Source: an uncultured Clostridia bacterium
GTDB taxonomy: Bacteria > Bacillota > Clostridia > TANB77 > CAG-508
Length of the DNA stretch: 42,200 bases
NCBI GenBank assembly: GCA_944386165.1
Contig: CALXAA010000014.1
Location: 1-42,200, forward strand
Direction: 5' to 3'
The notes beneath the pieces are model-generated. The model did not search any database. It was not told the DNA's origin and was given only the letters and a program-made list of their open reading frames with translations. The translations under genes and the position numbers were made by a program. This document shows, piece after piece, positions 41,227-42,200 of this stretch. Numbering within the stretch: the first letter of the stretch is position 1; each line of letters begins with the position of its first letter.

Positions 41227-41922
41227 ATGAGAAATAAACCAATAACTACCTTATTTATGTTACAGTCATTAGATGGAAAAATTACTAGTGGAAATAATGA
41301 TAAGCTTGATGCAGACAAAGATTGGTGCAAAATAGATGGTGTAAAAGAAGGGTTACAACAATATTATGATATTGAACAAACAACAGATTTGTTCTCATTG
41401 AATACAGGTAGAGTTATGGCAAAGATAGGAGTTAATGATAGAACAGAAGATCCTAATAAAACACCTTGTAGTTTTATAATTATAGATAATAAACCACATT
41501 TAAATAAAAAAGGAATAGACTATTTATGCAAATGGGTGAATACATTATATCTTGTAACAACAAACAAAAATCATATAGCATACACTTTACAACAAGAATA
41601 TCCAAATTTAGTAATATTAAACTATGAAAAATTAGATTTAAATGTTTTATTAGAAGATTTATCAGAAAAATATAATGTTGACCATCTAACAATTCAGTCA
41701 GGTGGAAATTTAAATTGTCTATTTTTAAGAGAAAACTTAATAGACTATGTAAATATAGTTATTGCACCATTATTAGTAGGTGGAAAAGAAACCTCTACTT
41801 TAATTGATGGAGAGGCAATCACTTCTCAAAGCGAATTAAATAAACTAAAAGCATTGAAGTTAATGGAATGTAATCAACTAAACAATTCATATATACAATT
41901 AAAATATAAGGTTATAAAATGA
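41227..41922 (+). CDS. RibD C-terminal/dihydrofolate-reductase-like protein
   Basis: A 231-aa reductase-fold protein. It begins KPITTLFMLQSLDGKITSGNNDKLD, typical of RibD-C domains (SLDGKI substrate motif), and has TLYLVTTNKN, a middle Rossmann-like part and the late NADPH-binding motif LTIQSGGNLNCLFLRENLIDYVNIVIAPLLVGG. The deaminase half of RibD is absent. Such stand-alone proteins reduce pterin-like or riboflavin-precursor substrates, but the substrate is unknown. ATG 41227 follows AAGGGAG by eight bases; TTG 41209 precedes that site and is rejected. It is a lone gene with its own promoter, and no FMN riboswitch is seen upstream. Confidence 0.85.
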   Translation: MRNKPITTLFMLQSLDGKITSGNNDKLDADKDWCKIDGVKEGLQQYYDIEQTTDLFSLNTGRVMAKIGVNDRTEDPNKTPCSFIIIDNKPHLNKKGIDYLCKWVNTLYLVTTNKNHIAYTLQQEYPNLVILNYEKLDLNVLLEDLSEKYNVDHLTIQSGGNLNCLFLRENLIDYVNIVIAPLLVGGKETSTLIDGEAITSQSELNKLKALKLMECNQLNNSYIQLKYKVIK

Positions 41923-42020
41923 GAGACTTGATAGAACTAAAATAAATATATTAAGAAAAGCACTCTTTAGAAGGTTAAGGAGTGTTAGAAAAAATTTAAA
42001 AAAAATAATATGAGTTTTAT

Positions 42021-42049
42021 TTGACTTTTCTGTATAATCTGTGTATAAT
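42021..42049 (+). promoter_or_regulatory. Sigma-A promoter facing the insertion sequence
   Basis: TTGACT (42021-42026), 17 bp, TATAAT (42044-42049). The gene it once served may have been interrupted by the insertion sequence at 42124. Only a 17-codon reading frame (42061-42114) follows before the element. Confidence 0.7.
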
Positions 42050-42123
42050 AAATATAGGAAATGACAAATCCACAAACGTGGTTTTGCCGAGATAGAATAA
42101 AAATTCACATCTAAATCGCCAAA

Positions 42124-42200
42124 TGTACTGAACCCAAAAAATTGGACTTTTTTTGATTTAGTATTAAGCAACTTCTAAGGAATGAATTCTGTATTGTACA
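42124..42200 (-). mobile_element. IS3-family (IS150-type) insertion sequence, one end
   Basis: The terminal sequence TGTACTGAACCC followed by a run of A and TTGGAC matches the ends of IS150-group elements. The minus-strand frame next to it reads as the last residues of a transposase OrfB. The rest lies beyond the window. Confidence 0.7.
42164..42200 (-). CDS. IS3-family transposase OrfB, C-terminal fragment at window edge
   Basis: The last 11 codons and stop are visible, reading VQYRIHSLEVA. IS150-type OrfB integrases typically end with a P-VQYR stretch just before the terminal repeat, which is the situation here. The catalytic DDE core is outside the window, so intactness cannot be judged. 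Confidence 0.6.
   Translation of the reverse strand, partial: VQYRIHSLEVA

Noticed and set aside
42061..42114. 17-codon reading frame after the last promoter
   Set aside because: AGGAA directly abuts the ATG with no spacer, and the peptide resembles nothing known. It may be the remnant of a disrupted gene, so it is mentioned only under the promoter.

Overview
This is a low-G+C, Gram-positive chromosomal segment, most likely from an uncultured anaerobic, spore-forming Clostridia-type Bacillota. The evidence is the AT-rich coding, AGGAGG-type ribosome sites, the order divIB - two DUF881 genes - sbp - ftsA - ftsZ - spoIIGA - sigE, a glmS ribozyme, a glycyl-radical (pyruvate formate-lyase) activase and HD-GYP signalling. 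TGA, TAA and TAG all serve as stops. The species cannot be named from the sequence.

Layout. 1-7145: tRNA-Phe, a sirtuin, a GIY-YIG protein, a GerS-like anchored protein, a solo MazF-type toxin, an HD-GYP response regulator, the RNA-binding protein Tex, and two orphan genes (a small membrane protein and a lipoprotein). 7186-16676: pflA, the division cluster, the mother-cell sigma factor with its protease, and a PLP enzyme. 16684-21600: an orphan WalR-like regulator, two more orphan genes, tRNA-Thr, an RluA pseudouridine synthase and an M23 peptidase. 21692-27600: one six-gene operon with a consensus promoter (see below). 27610-40552: glmS with its ribozyme, rpoB-rpoC with its own promoter, and clpE-pgsA in the opposite direction. 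40647-42200: tRNA-Leu, a structured region with a mini-ORF, a RibD-C/DHFR-like reductase, and the end of an IS3-family insertion sequence cut by the window edge.

The most interesting part is the operon at 21775-27561. It encodes a short-chain dehydrogenase, an acetamidase/formamidase-type hydrolase, a HisG domain fused to a thymidylate-kinase-like domain, a SAICAR-synthetase (PurC) domain fused to a HisE-like domain, a HisA-HisI fusion, and an NrtR-like regulator with a degenerate Nudix domain. HisG, HisE, HisI and HisA together turn ATP and PRPP into PRFAR. The later histidine genes (hisF, hisH, hisB, hisC, hisD) are absent, and a PurC homologue and an SDR take their place. This is the logic of coformycin/pentostatin biosynthesis, where a PurC homologue converts the histidine branch-point intermediate to an 8-keto-1,3-diazepine nucleotide and an SDR reduces it. 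I infer a self-contained pathway for a coformycin-like nucleotide in a Clostridia-type bacterium.

A second pattern concerns four orphan genes (1373-1732, 6642-7052, 17590-18573, 21010-21498). Each is a lone gene with its own sigma-A promoter and terminator. The first two are clearly richer in G+C than their neighbours. In each one a segment near the 5' end of the mRNA is complementary to a segment at or just after the stop codon, so the two ends of the transcript could pair. Other points are a shared long-spacer promoter design at spoIIGA and sigE, a probable AUU start in the M23 peptidase gene, and a long hairpin between rpoB and rpoC.
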